Of a stretch of DNA of 64,000 nucleotides, positions 40,530-49,800 are shown piece by piece. The translations under genes and the position numbers were made by a program. The number at the start of each line of letters is the position of its first letter. The stretch's first letter is position 1. The notes under the pieces were generated by a model. The model did no database searches. It was not told the DNA's origin and saw nothing but the letters and a program-made list of their open reading frames with translations. Source of the DNA: Marivirga arenosa. GTDB taxonomy: Bacteria; Bacteroidota; Bacteroidia; Cytophagales; Cyclobacteriaceae. The DNA lies in NCBI RefSeq assembly GCF_030503895.2, contig NZ_CP129970.2, positions 124,001 through 188,000 of the forward strand, given 5' to 3'.

Positions 40530-43500
40530 GCAGATTTTCAAAAGACATACTTCAAGACCGAATTTTAGTGTTAGATGGTGCTATGGGCACTATGATTCAG
40601 CAATATAAATTAACAGAAGCTGACTATCGCGGGGAACGATTTAAAGGTTACCCTTCTGACTTAAAAGGCAATAATGATCTACTCTCTATCACCCAGCCTG
40701 ATATCATCAAGGACATTCATAGAGCTTATTTAGATGCAGGCGCAGATATAATCGAAACCAATACTTTCAGTGGGACAAGCATCGCTATGGCCGACTATAA
40801 CATGCAGGAGCTAGTTTGGGAGTTAAATGAGCAGTCCGCTAAATTAGCTAGAGAGGTAACAGAAGAATATTCAGATAAGCCTCGTTTTGTGGCAGGATCA
40901 ATTGGGCCTACTAATAGAACTGCCTCTATATCGCCTGACGTAAATCGACCAGGGTTTAGAGCTACTTCCTTTGATGAATTAAGGCTCGCCTACAAAGAAC
41001 AGGCAGAAGCCCTAGCTGCTGGAGGAGTTGATATATTTTTAGTCGAAACTGTATTCGATACGCTTAATTGTAAGGCTGCCTTAATGGCCATACAAGAATT
41101 AAAAGATGAGAAAGGTATCGATATTCCAGTAATGGTTTCCGGAACGATTACAGATGCCAGCGGTCGAACATTATCTGGTCAAACAGTGGAAGCATTTTGG
41201 AACAGTATCCGTCACTTCCCGCTTTTAAGTGTTGGTTTTAATTGTGCTTTAGGAGCTGATCAATTAAAAACTTATCTACAACAATTAGCGAGAATATCAG
41301 ACGTAGCAATTTCTTGTCACCCAAATGCTGGACTACCAAATGAATTTGGGGAATACGATGAAAGTCCAGCTGAAATGAGCGGAATCATAAAAAGTTACTT
41401 CGATGAAGGTTTGGTGAATATTATCGGAGGCTGTTGTGGTACTCAACCCGAGCATATTAAAGCAATTGCTGATTATTCACAGAAATCAAAACCTCATGAA
41501 ATAAGCACTTCTGATAAAATAATGAAGTTAAGCGGACTGGAACCTCTTTCAGTCACTCCTGAAATAAACTTTGTGAATATTGGTGAGCGAACCAATGTAT
41601 CGGGGTCCAAGAAATTTGCCCGATTAATAAGAGAGGAAAAGTTTGAAGAAGCAGTTGATATCGCTCTAAACCAAGTGGAAGGTGGTGCCCAAATTATTGA
41701 CATCAACATGGATGATGGTATGCTTGATGCAGAAAAAGTATTGCCTGAATTCGTAAATCTAATTGCTTCAGAACCGGATATTGCACGGCTTCCATTCATG
41801 ATTGATTCATCGAAATGGGAAGTAATAGAAGCCGGGCTAAAGTGTTTACAAGGAAAAGGAATTGTAAACTCCATTAGCTTAAAAGAAGGAGAAGAAGATT
41901 TTATTAAAAAAGCCAAAAAGATAAAAGAATACGGAGCCGCTCTAGTAGTAATGGCTTTTGATGAAAAAGGACAGGCGGATACTTTTGATCGCAAAATTGA
42001 AGTATGTAAGCGCTGCTATGATTTACTGGTCAAGGAGGCTGATTTCCCAGCTGAAGACATCATCTTCGATCCCAATATTCTTACAATTGGTACCGGCATG
42101 GAGGAGCATGATAATTATGCGGTTGACTTTATTAATGCTGTAAAATGGATCAAAGAAAACCTACCCCATGCGAAAACAAGTGGTGGTGTTAGTAATATCT
42201 CATTTTCATTTAGAGGGAATAATGTAGTAAGAGAAGCCATGCATTCTGCTTTCCTTTACCACGCAATCAAAGCTGGTTTAGATATGGGAATTGTCAATCC
42301 GGGCATGCTGGAGGTTTATGATGAAATAGATAAGGAGCTACTGCAATATGTTGAGGATTTATTATTCAATAGCAGAGCAGATGCTACAGAACGGTTAATG
42401 GCTTATGCTGAAAACTTGAAGCCCGGTGAAAAAGCAGAAAAGGAAACTAAACAATGGCGAAATGAACCGGTAAATAAAAGACTAGAACATGCACTAGTCA
42501 AAGGAATAACCGAATTCATAGTAGAGGATACGGAAGAGGCAAGATTGCAAGCAGACCGTCCTCTTGATGTGATAGAAGGCCCTTTAATGGATGGGATGAA
42601 TGTAGTAGGAGATCTGTTTGGATCAGGTAAAATGTTCTTGCCACAGGTAGTGAAAAGTGCCAGGGTGATGAAGAAAGCAGTAGCTCACCTCCTACCCTAC
42701 ATCGAGGCTGAGAAGTCCTCCGCCCAGGGGGGCAAAGGCAAAATATTGATGGCGACTGTGAAAGGTGATGTTCATGATATCGGTAAAAATATTGTAGGGG
42801 TAGTGCTAGCTTGCAACAACTATGAAATCATAGACCTGGGCGTTATGGTTCCTTTGCAAAAAATTCTTGAAGAAGCTGAAAAACAGCAAGTGGATATTAT
42901 CGGACTTAGTGGTCTAATCACCCCTTCTTTAGATGAAATGATCTATGTAGTGGAAGAAATGGAGAAAAGAGGATTGAAAACTCCTGTTATGATCGGGGGA
43001 GCTACTACCTCTCGGATTCACACCGCAGTTAAAATTAAGCCGAACTACAGCGGACCTGTAGTGCATGTAAATGATGCCTCGCGTTCTGTTACGGTAGCTG
43101 GTAAGTTATTGGGCAAAGAAAAGGAGTCCTATTTTAAAGAAATTGCAAACGAATATGCGGAAGCAAAAGCAGGACACAGCCGCAGAGATGAGACCAAAAA
43201 TTACATAAGCATTGAGGAAGCGAGAAATAATAAATTCCAAATAGATTGGTCTAATTATGAAAGTACTCAACCCAAATCACTCGGGAATCAAGTATTACTA
43301 GATTATGATTTAGAAGAAATATCTCAATACATAGATTGGACGCCATTCTTTCATACTTGGGAGATGAAGGGTAGATATCCAAAAATATTGAATGATCCTG
43401 AAAAAGGAATTGAGGCTCAAAAGTTATTTGATGATGCTCAGAAAATGTTATCTGAGATTATCGAGCAAAAATCCTTACAAGCTAATGCTGTATTTGGTTT

Positions 43501-44179
43501 ATATCCAGCTCATACAAAAAATGATGACAGCATTGAGGTATTTGCTGATGAAAGCAAAACAAGAAAGCTCACTGAATTCCATACTTTAAGACAACAAAGC
43601 AAAAAAGGAGAAAACAATCCTAATTATGCTTTTTCTGATTTTCTCGCTCCTGCTGGGCAGCCTATTACAGATTATATGGGCTGTTTCGCAGTCACTACTG
43701 GAATTGGCTTGGAGAAATTGACAGAAAAATATGAAGCAGATCATGATGATTATAGCAGCATTATGGCTAAAGCCATTGCAGACCGTTTAGCAGAAGCTTT
43801 CGCTGAATTATTACACAAAAAAGTGAGAACTGAATACTGGGGTTATGCGAATGATGAAAAACTAGATAATGAAGGGCTTATTAAGGAAGAATATAAAGGA
43901 ATTAGGCCTGCTCCTGGTTATCCGGGTTGCCCTGATCATACAGAGAAAATTACCTTATTCAACTTATTGAATGTTGAAAAAGAAACGGGCATAAGCTTAA
44001 CGGAAAATTTAGCCATGTGGCCTACTGCATCCGTCAGTGGCTTTTATTTTGGTCATCCTGAAAGCAGATATTTTGGATTGGGTAAAATTGGAAAAGACCA
44101 GGTTGAAGACATCGCCAAACGTAAAAATCAGGATTTCAAGGAAATCGAAAGATGGCTAAAACCAAATTTAAATTATTAA
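40526..44179 (+). CDS. metH: Cobalamin-dependent methionine synthase
   Basis: 1217 aa, full length for the four-module enzyme. Homocysteine domain (1 to ~320; [10 protein letters not shown], zinc ligands Cys in GFNCALG and GGCCGTQP). Pterin/methyl-THF domain (~345-600; [14 protein letters not shown]). Cobalamin cap and binding domain (~640-880; [11 protein letters not shown] with the lower-ligand His near residue 750). SAM-dependent reactivation domain to the end ([15 protein letters not shown]). Transfers the methyl of 5-methyl-THF to homocysteine. Controlled by the SAM-I riboswitch upstream and in a likely operon with metF, from which it is separated by a four-helix-bundle gene. Confidence 0.98.
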   Translation: MSRFSKDILQDRILVLDGAMGTMIQQYKLTEADYRGERFKGYPSDLKGNNDLLSITQPDIIKDIHRAYLDAGADIIETNTFSGTSIAMADYNMQELVWELNEQSAKLAREVTEEYSDKPRFVAGSIGPTNRTASISPDVNRPGFRATSFDELRLAYKEQAEALAAGGVDIFLVETVFDTLNCKAALMAIQELKDEKGIDIPVMVSGTITDASGRTLSGQTVEAFWNSIRHFPLLSVGFNCALGADQLKTYLQQLARISDVAISCHPNAGLPNEFGEYDESPAEMSGIIKSYFDEGLVNIIGGCCGTQPEHIKAIADYSQKSKPHEISTSDKIMKLSGLEPLSVTPEINFVNIGERTNVSGSKKFARLIREEKFEEAVDIALNQVEGGAQIIDINMDDGMLDAEKVLPEFVNLIASEPDIARLPFMIDSSKWEVIEAGLKCLQGKGIVNSISLKEGEEDFIKKAKKIKEYGAALVVMAFDEKGQADTFDRKIEVCKRCYDLLVKEADFPAEDIIFDPNILTIGTGMEEHDNYAVDFINAVKWIKENLPHAKTSGGVSNISFSFRGNNVVREAMHSAFLYHAIKAGLDMGIVNPGMLEVYDEIDKELLQYVEDLLFNSRADATERLMAYAENLKPGEKAEKETKQWRNEPVNKRLEHALVKGITEFIVEDTEEARLQADRPLDVIEGPLMDGMNVVGDLFGSGKMFLPQVVKSARVMKKAVAHLLPYIEAEKSSAQGGKGKILMATVKGDVHDIGKNIVGVVLACNNYEIIDLGVMVPLQKILEEAEKQQVDIIGLSGLITPSLDEMIYVVEEMEKRGLKTPVMIGGATTSRIHTAVKIKPNYSGPVVHVNDASRSVTVAGKLLGKEKESYFKEIANEYAEAKAGHSRRDETKNYISIEEARNNKFQIDWSNYESTQPKSLGNQVLLDYDLEEISQYIDWTPFFHTWEMKGRYPKILNDPEKGIEAQKLFDDAQKMLSEIIEQKSLQANAVFGLYPAHTKNDDSIEVFADESKTRKLTEFHTLRQQSKKGENNPNYAFSDFLAPAGQPITDYMGCFAVTTGIGLEKLTEKYEADHDDYSSIMAKAIADRLAEAFAELLHKKVRTEYWGYANDEKLDNEGLIKEEYKGIRPAPGYPGCPDHTEKITLFNLLNVEKETGISLTENLAMWPTASVSGFYFGHPESRYFGLGKIGKDQVEDIAKRKNQDFKEIERWLKPNLNY

Positions 44180-44192
44180 ATTAAGTTGACAT

Positions 44193-44219
44193 GTTTACAA
44201 GTTTTATAGTTTACAAGTT
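44193..44219. repeat. 11-bp direct repeat upstream of the four-helix-bundle gene
   Basis: GTTTACAAGTT at 44193-44203 and again at 44209-44219 (16-bp period), in the gap between metH and the inserted gene. Confidence 0.7.
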
Positions 44220-44244
44220 AAAAATTAATTCAACCAAATAAAAA

Positions 44245-44616
44245 ATGGCAACCGTAAAAAGATTTGAAGATTTAGAAGTATGGAAAGATGCTAGAGAATA
44301 TGTTAAAATAATATACGAACTCTCAACAAAGGATGTGCTTAAAAAAGATTATGCTTTTAAAGACCAAATAAGAAGAGCATCAATTTCGATTATGAATAAT
44401 ATTGCAGAAGGTTTTGGAAGATATAATAATAAGGAATTTAGAAGATTTTTGGATATAGCAGCTGCATCTAATTTAGAAGTGAAAAGTATGTTGTATTTAG
44501 GATTCGATCTTGAATATATTGCTAAATCAAAAATCGATGATCTAATTCAGCAAAATGAAAAACTTCACTTCCAGCTTTTGGCACTTATTAAATACTTAAG
44601 ATCAAAATCGAATTAA
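44245..44616 (+). CDS. Four-helix-bundle protein (S23 / 23S rRNA intervening-sequence family)
   Basis: 123 aa with the complete family signature: FEDLEVWKDAREY at the N-terminus, LKKDYAFKDQIRRASISI, NNIAEGFGRYNNKEFRRFLDIA and a C-terminal pair of helices. The family is related to the accessory protein bAvd of diversity-generating retroelements, but no reverse transcriptase or template repeat is present here. It sits between metH and metF with repeat-rich DNA on both sides, so it looks inserted into a met operon. Function unknown. Confidence 0.93.
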   Translation: MATVKRFEDLEVWKDAREYVKIIYELSTKDVLKKDYAFKDQIRRASISIMNNIAEGFGRYNNKEFRRFLDIAAASNLEVKSMLYLGFDLEYIAKSKIDDLIQQNEKLHFQLLALIKYLRSKSN

Positions 44617-44639
44617 AAATTAATATCAAATAGAATGGC

Positions 44640-44679
44640 AACTTGACAACCTGCCAACAGGAAAACCTGAAAACTTGAC
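44640..44679. repeat. Five degenerate 8-bp tandem repeats
   Basis: Five exact 8-bp units: AACTTGAC, AACCTGCC, AACAGGAA, AACCTGAA, AACTTGAC, ending one base before the metF ATG. They are probably the right-hand signature of the inserted four-helix-bundle unit. The run forms the metF translation-initiation region. Confidence 0.75.
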
Positions 44680-44680
44680 T

Positions 44681-45634
44681 ATGAAAGTAACAGAACATAT
44701 AGCAAATGCAAAAAGCACAGTATTCTCATTTGAAATATTGCCTCCATTAAAAGGACAAAATATTAAGTCTCTATTTGAGAATATTGAACCATTGATGGAA
44801 TTCAAACCTCCTTTTATTGATGTTACCTATCACAGGGAAGAATATGTATATAGAGATAAAGGAAATGGATTACTTGAAAAAAGGACTACCCGGAAAAGAC
44901 CTGGTACTGTAGGTATTTGTGCTGCTATCAAAAACCGTTTTGATGTAGATACTGTCCCTCATATCATTTGTGGTGGTTTCAGTAAGGAAGAAACAGAAAA
45001 TGCTTTAATTGATTTAGATTTCCTTGGAATTGATTCTTTGCTAGTATTAAGAGGTGACCCTATTAAGTCAGAGAATAAATTTATTCCTGATCCGAATGGT
45101 CATGCTTATGCAATTGAATTAATGGGACAGGTCGTGGACATGAACCATGGTAAATACATAGATGAAGAATTACAATCGGCAACTCCTACAGATTTCTGCA
45201 TAGGCGTTGCAGGCTATCCGGAAAAACATTTTGAAGCGCCTAGCATGAAGTCTGATTTGAAAATACTGAAACAAAAGGTAGAAGGAGGAGCTGAATATGT
45301 GGTGACTCAAATGTTCTTTGATAATCAGAAATATTTTGATTTTGTAAAATTATGTAAGGCTGAAGGAATAAATGTACCTATAATTCCAGGTTTGAAACCC
45401 ATCACCTCCCTGAAGCAAATGTCTGCTTTACCTAGATCCTTTTATTTGGACTTACCAGATGAGTTGGTAGATCAACTAGAAAACTGTAAAGATAATGCTG
45501 AAGCAAAAGAAGTAGGTATTAAATGGTGCATACAGCAATCTAAAGAATTGATTGAATTTGGTGCGCCTTGCTTGCATTATTATTCTATGGGAAAATCAGA
45601 TCCTATCTATAGAATTGCAAAAGAGGTGTTTTAA
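44681..45634 (+). CDS. metF: Methylenetetrahydrofolate reductase
   Basis: 317 aa from ATG 44681 (a TTG two codons earlier is rejected). Flavin TIM barrel reducing 5,10-methylene-THF to 5-methyl-THF, the methyl donor for MetH. Opening SFEILPPLKG with the conserved Glu, PFIDVTYHREEY, LLVLRGDP near residue 125, GVAGYPEKHFEAPS, and the folate-site segment YVVTQMFFDN near 206. In the metH operon and so expected to share SAM control. Ends in a strong bidirectional terminator. Confidence 0.96.
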   Translation: MKVTEHIANAKSTVFSFEILPPLKGQNIKSLFENIEPLMEFKPPFIDVTYHREEYVYRDKGNGLLEKRTTRKRPGTVGICAAIKNRFDVDTVPHIICGGFSKEETENALIDLDFLGIDSLLVLRGDPIKSENKFIPDPNGHAYAIELMGQVVDMNHGKYIDEELQSATPTDFCIGVAGYPEKHFEAPSMKSDLKILKQKVEGGAEYVVTQMFFDNQKYFDFVKLCKAEGINVPIIPGLKPITSLKQMSALPRSFYLDLPDELVDQLENCKDNAEAKEVGIKWCIQQSKELIEFGAPCLHYYSMGKSDPIYRIAKEVF

Positions 45635-45637
45635 TAA

Positions 45638-45665
45638 AAAAGGCTTACCGATCGGTAAGCCTTTT
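45638..45665. terminator. Bidirectional terminator between metF and the E1 gene
   Basis: Perfect 28-bp palindrome, half-site AAAAGGCTTACCGA, centred at 45651/45652, with A and T tracts at its two ends. It serves both convergent genes. Confidence 0.9.
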
Positions 45666-45671
45666 CAAATA

Positions 45672-48086
45672 TTAATACAAAGCCGGATATTGTTCCGGAT
45701 CAAATTCATTCATCATTTCATAAACCCTATCAAATACAGTTTCAACTTGAGGCTTACTGAAATAATCACCATCTGAAGCATAAGCTGGTCTATGTTCTTC
45801 AGCAGTTATAGTCATTGGTTGAGCATCTAGATATTTATAAGCTTTTTGCTCTTCAAGTACTTTCTGCATCATGAATCCAGTTGCACCACCTGGCACATCC
45901 TCATCAGCAAAAATTACTCTATTGGTTTTCTTTACTGATTCTACAATTTTATGATCAATATCAAATGGCAATAAGCTTTGAACATCAATCACTTCACATG
46001 ATATACCTTGTTCTGCTAATTGTTCAGCAGCATCCATTACTACTCTGCACATTGAACCATAAGTAACGATCGTAACATCTTCACCTTCTCTGATCGTTTC
46101 TGGCTGACCAAGAGGTACAGTGAATTCACCAACGTTTTCAGGTAATTCTTCTTTCAACCTGTACCCGTTTAGACATTCTATGATTAAAGCAGGATCATCA
46201 GATTGAAGCATAGTATTGTAGAAACCAGCTGCTTGAGTCATATTACGAGGCACTAAAACATATATACCTCTAATAGAATTTAAAATCATACCCATAGGAG
46301 AACCTGAATGCCAAACTCCTTCTAATCTATGACCTCTTGTTCTGATAATTAATGGCGCTTTTTGACCTCCTTTTGTTCTGTACTGAAGAGAAGCCAAATC
46401 ATCAGACATGATCTGAATTGCATATAATAAATAATCTAAATACTGGATTTCAGCAATTGGTCTTAATCCCCTTAAAGCAGCACCTATTCCTTGCCCCATA
46501 ATGGTGCATTCTCTAATACCTGTATCCATTACTCTTAGCTCACCATGCTTTTCTTGCAAGCCAGCAAATGCTTGGTTTACGTCTCCAATCTTTCCTACAT
46601 CTTCTCCAAAAGCAAATACTCTAGGATCACGAGCTAAAGCTGCATCGAAACAAGCTTGCAATACTTCTCTACCATCGACCTTTTTAGGGTCATCGGAATA
46701 CTCAGCATCAATTACTTCAACTTTTAAAGCAGACTCGTCAGATTCACTATATAAATGTGAACTGTATCTGTCATGACCCTCCTCCATTACGGCATTAAGC
46801 CAATTAAGCAATTTGTTTTTCGCTTCACCTTCATGATTAATAACTAATCTTAAAGATTTTTTAACAGCTTTAATATTATCTAACCTCAACGGGTTCATAG
46901 CCGACTTAAGCTCATCCGCAATCTCAGAAATCTTACTTTCAGCTGATTCTTCCGCTAATTCATTTAGTAGGCCTAATGCTTCTTTTTGTTGATCTTTAAT
47001 TTCACCAATGAAAGCTTTCCAAGCCGAATCTTTTGCATCCTTTGCAGTTTGCTTCGCTTCATTTTCAATTTGATCAAGCTCCTCAGCAGTGGCTAATTTC
47101 TCTTTAATGATATACTTTCTGAATTGATTTAAGCAATCATATTCAGCTTCCCACTCTAATCTTTCTTTTGATTTATAGCGCTCATGAGAACCTGAAGTAG
47201 AGTGACCTTGAGGCTGAGTTAGTTCCAAAACATGAACCATTGAAGGCACGTGCTCTTCTCTAGAAATCTTGGATGCCTTTTGATAAGTTTCAACTAAGGC
47301 TTCGTAATCCCAACCTTTAACGGTTAATATTTCATAGCCCTTTTTATCTTTTGATCTTTGGAAACCCGATAAAACTTCAGAAATGCTTCCTTTTGTAGTG
47401 TGGAATTCCTGTGGCACACTTATACCATAATGATCATCCCAAACTGAAATTAACATCGGAATTTGTAAAACACCAGCAGCATTTATCGATTCATAAAACA
47501 TTCCTTCAGAAGTAGAAGCATTACCAATGGTACCAAAAGCTACTTCATTACCCTCAATTGAATATTTTTCGAATTCCTTTTTGTGTAAATCTTTATTTTC
47601 TCTGAATAATTTAGAAGCAAATGCCAAGCCGACTAATCTAGGCATTTGAGCAGCTGTAGGTGAAACATCAGAAGAGCTGTTTTTACTTTCCGTAAGATTA
47701 GTGTATTTACCTGCTTCATCTAACATTCTGGTAGCGAAATGACCATTCATTAATCTACCGGCTGAAGCTGGGTCAGCATTTACATCTGTGTGAGCATAAA
47801 GCTGAGCAAAATAAGCCTGAATGCTCAACTCCCCAGTAGCAAACATAAAGGTTTGGTCTCTATAATAACCAGAGCGAAAATCACCATTTTTAAAGGCTTT
47901 CGCCATGGCTAATTGAGCTAGCTCTTTACCATCACCGAAGATTCCGAATTTAGCCTTTCCCATGAAGACCTCTTTACGGCCCATTAAACTGGCATGTCTA
48001 CTCTCCCATCCTAATCGGAAATCATTCAAAATTTCTTCTTTCGAAATACTAAATTTATTCTTCTTTTTGCTTTTGGTGGTTGTCAT
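45672..48086 (-). CDS. Fused 2-oxoacid dehydrogenase E1 (alpha and beta), TPP-dependent
   Basis: 804 aa. The first ~430 residues are the E1 alpha part, with the TPP-site region GTIGNASTSEGMFYESINAA and VWDDHYGISVP; the last ~340 are the E1 beta part (FAFGEDVGKIGDVNQAF, DTGIRECTIMGQGIGAALRG, DEDVPGGATGFMMQ). Such fusions are common in Bacteroidota and supply branched-chain 2-oxoacid or pyruvate dehydrogenase complexes. The TPP loop reads GNA rather than the usual GDG/GDA and D in place of the usual N after it, which should be compared with homologues. E2 and E3 genes are not nearby. A very good promoter lies upstream. Confidence 0.9.
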   Translation of the reverse strand: MTTTKSKKKNKFSISKEEILNDFRLGWESRHASLMGRKEVFMGKAKFGIFGDGKELAQLAMAKAFKNGDFRSGYYRDQTFMFATGELSIQAYFAQLYAHTDVNADPASAGRLMNGHFATRMLDEAGKYTNLTESKNSSSDVSPTAAQMPRLVGLAFASKLFRENKDLHKKEFEKYSIEGNEVAFGTIGNASTSEGMFYESINAAGVLQIPMLISVWDDHYGISVPQEFHTTKGSISEVLSGFQRSKDKKGYEILTVKGWDYEALVETYQKASKISREEHVPSMVHVLELTQPQGHSTSGSHERYKSKERLEWEAEYDCLNQFRKYIIKEKLATAEELDQIENEAKQTAKDAKDSAWKAFIGEIKDQQKEALGLLNELAEESAESKISEIADELKSAMNPLRLDNIKAVKKSLRLVINHEGEAKNKLLNWLNAVMEEGHDRYSSHLYSESDESALKVEVIDAEYSDDPKKVDGREVLQACFDAALARDPRVFAFGEDVGKIGDVNQAFAGLQEKHGELRVMDTGIRECTIMGQGIGAALRGLRPIAEIQYLDYLLYAIQIMSDDLASLQYRTKGGQKAPLIIRTRGHRLEGVWHSGSPMGMILNSIRGIYVLVPRNMTQAAGFYNTMLQSDDPALIIECLNGYRLKEELPENVGEFTVPLGQPETIREGEDVTIVTYGSMCRVVMDAAEQLAEQGISCEVIDVQSLLPFDIDHKIVESVKKTNRVIFADEDVPGGATGFMMQKVLEEQKAYKYLDAQPMTITAEEHRPAYASDGDYFSKPQVETVFDRVYEMMNEFDPEQYPALY

Positions 48087-48138
48087 CAGCTTATCGTTTT
48101 ATTGAAATATTATAGGCTCACTTTTTCAGTAAGCTCAA

Positions 48139-48169
48139 CAAAAATAACCAAAATGATGAGGCTTTCAAA
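48139..48169 (-). promoter_or_regulatory. Promoter of the E1 gene
   Basis: On the minus strand TTTG (48169-48166), a 19-bp spacer, and TATTTTTG (48146-48139): a full match to the Bacteroidota TTTG-N19-TAnnTTTG promoter. The leader would be about 45 nt. Confidence 0.7.
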
Positions 48170-48376
48170 TTGGTATTAACGAGAATTGCCTAACAACTGT
48201 TTGGATTAAGTAAGTCAGATTATATTAATGACTTTTATCATTCTGCCAAAATATTATTCCACCAAACAATACCCATGGAAAGGTATTCAAAATAAAATAT
48301 TAATTTGATTTTAAAATTCTAAAATAAAGTGGATTAAAAAAGTAATAGGATCGAATGGAAATTCTATAGTTTGCTT

Positions 48377-48384
48377 TATATTTG
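48377..48384 (+). promoter_or_regulatory. -7 promoter element of ald
   Basis: TATATTTG, exact TAnnTTTG match, 32 bp before the ATG; no clear -33 element. Confidence 0.55.
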
Positions 48385-48416
48385 CCCACAATAAAAATCA
48401 TTAAAAATATTGTGAT

Positions 48417-49550
48417 ATGATCATTGGGGTACCAAAAGAAATCAAAAACAACGAGAATCGTGTCGCGTTGACACCTGCTGGAACGCAAGAGTTAGTGAAA
48501 AGAGGCCATGAAGTATACATTCAAACTACCGCTGGAGAAGGAAGTGGTTTTCTTGATGATGATTATGTAGCATCAGGTGCTCAAATTTTACCAGACATTC
48601 AGAGTACTTATGCTAAGGCTGATATGATAATGAAGGTAAAAGAGCCTATTGAAGAAGAATATGAATTGATTAAAGAAGATCAATTAGTATTCACTTACTT
48701 CCACTTTGCTGCCTACGAGGATTTGACTAAAGCAATGATCAAGAGCAAATCAATTTGTTTGGCATACGAAACAGTTGAAAGACCAGACAAAAGCTTACCT
48801 CTTTTGGTACCAATGTCAGAGGTAGCTGGAAGAATGGCAATACAAGAAGGTGCTAAATACTTAGAAAAACCTTTACAAGGAAGAGGAATTTTATTAGGTG
48901 GAGTTCCAGGTGTTAGACCTGCAAAGGTAATGATATTAGGGGGTGGAGTTGTAGGTACAAACGCTGCAAAAATGGCTGCTGGTATGGGAGCTGACGTAAC
49001 TATTATGGATGTGAATCTTCAGAGATTACGTTATTTAGATGATGTAATGCCAGCAAACGTTAACACTTTCATGTCTAGTGAATATAACATTCGTGAAATG
49101 TTACATAGAGTGGACTTAATCGTAGGTGCAGTTTTAATTCCTGGTGGAAAAGCACCTCATTTGGTTACTCGTGATATGTTGAAAGAAATGCGTCCAGGTA
49201 CAGTTTTAGTAGATGTTGCAGTTGATCAAGGAGGTTGTATCGAAACATGTAAACCTACTACTCACCAAGACCCAACTTACATCATTGATGATGTAGTTCA
49301 CTATTGTGTAGCGAATATGCCAGGTGCAGTTCCTTATACTTCAACTTTAGCATTAACGAATGCCACTTTACCATATGCAATTCAATTAGCTGAAAAAGGA
49401 TGGGTAAAAGCTTGTCAGGACAATAGAGAATTAGCATTAGGTTTAAATATCATCAAAGGTGATGTGGTTTATGATGCTGTTGCAGATGCATACGGTTATG
49501 ATCATGTTCCTTTTGAAAAATATTTAGGAAACGTTTGGGATAAAATATAA
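48417..49550 (+). CDS. ald: Alanine dehydrogenase
   Basis: 377 aa. Converts L-alanine and NAD+ to pyruvate, NH4+ and NADH. Signature MIIGVPKEIKNNENRVALTP at the N-terminus (conserved Arg15), Lys74-equivalent in MIMKVKEP, catalytic His in YFHFAAYEDLTKAM, and the Rossmann motif VMILGGGVVGTNAAKMAAGMG near residue 170. The C-terminal part reads ANMPGAVPYTSTLALTNATLPY. Monocistronic with its own promoter and a strong terminator. Confidence 0.97.
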   Translation: MIIGVPKEIKNNENRVALTPAGTQELVKRGHEVYIQTTAGEGSGFLDDDYVASGAQILPDIQSTYAKADMIMKVKEPIEEEYELIKEDQLVFTYFHFAAYEDLTKAMIKSKSICLAYETVERPDKSLPLLVPMSEVAGRMAIQEGAKYLEKPLQGRGILLGGVPGVRPAKVMILGGGVVGTNAAKMAAGMGADVTIMDVNLQRLRYLDDVMPANVNTFMSSEYNIREMLHRVDLIVGAVLIPGGKAPHLVTRDMLKEMRPGTVLVDVAVDQGGCIETCKPTTHQDPTYIIDDVVHYCVANMPGAVPYTSTLALTNATLPYAIQLAEKGWVKACQDNRELALGLNIIKGDVVYDAVADAYGYDHVPFEKYLGNVWDKI

Positions 49551-49574
49551 AAACTCAAATCATATAAAATTACA

Positions 49575-49610
49575 AAACCTGTTTCAATTTGATTGAGACA
49601 GGTTTTTTTG
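49575..49610 (+). terminator. Terminator of ald
   Basis: AAACCTGTTTCAAT / ATTGAGACAGGTTT (14 pairs, one G-U) with a 3-nt loop, followed by TTTT and further T residues. Confidence 0.9.
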
Positions 49611-49746
49611 TTTCTACTCATCAGGTTATTAATTCAATAATTGTAATATATCAAATATTCTTATTGAATTATTTCAACATCTCTTACTCACCGATAATAA
49701 ACTGAAACTCATCGAACTATTTAGAAATTAAGTCAATTGTAATGCC

Positions 49747-49774
49747 CTTGAATGAATCAGTGTTACTAATTTTG
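49747..49774 (+). promoter_or_regulatory. Promoter of the T9SS cargo gene
   Basis: CTTG (49747-49750), 16-bp spacer, TAATTTTG (49767-49774, exact TAnnTTTG match), 26 bp before the ATG. Confidence 0.5.
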
Positions 49775-49800
49775 TATTTAGTTAAAAAATTAAATTAAGT

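Larger units (their letters stand above)
48087..48416. other. Divergent promoter region between the E1 and ald genes
   Basis: 330 bp without a gene. It holds the minus-strand promoter at 48139-48169 and the plus-strand -7 box at 48377-48384; nothing else recognisable. Confidence 0.6.

Noticed and set aside
44245-44616. Diversity-generating retroelement, suggested by the bAvd-like fold
   Set aside because: No reverse transcriptase gene and no template/variable repeat pair nearby.
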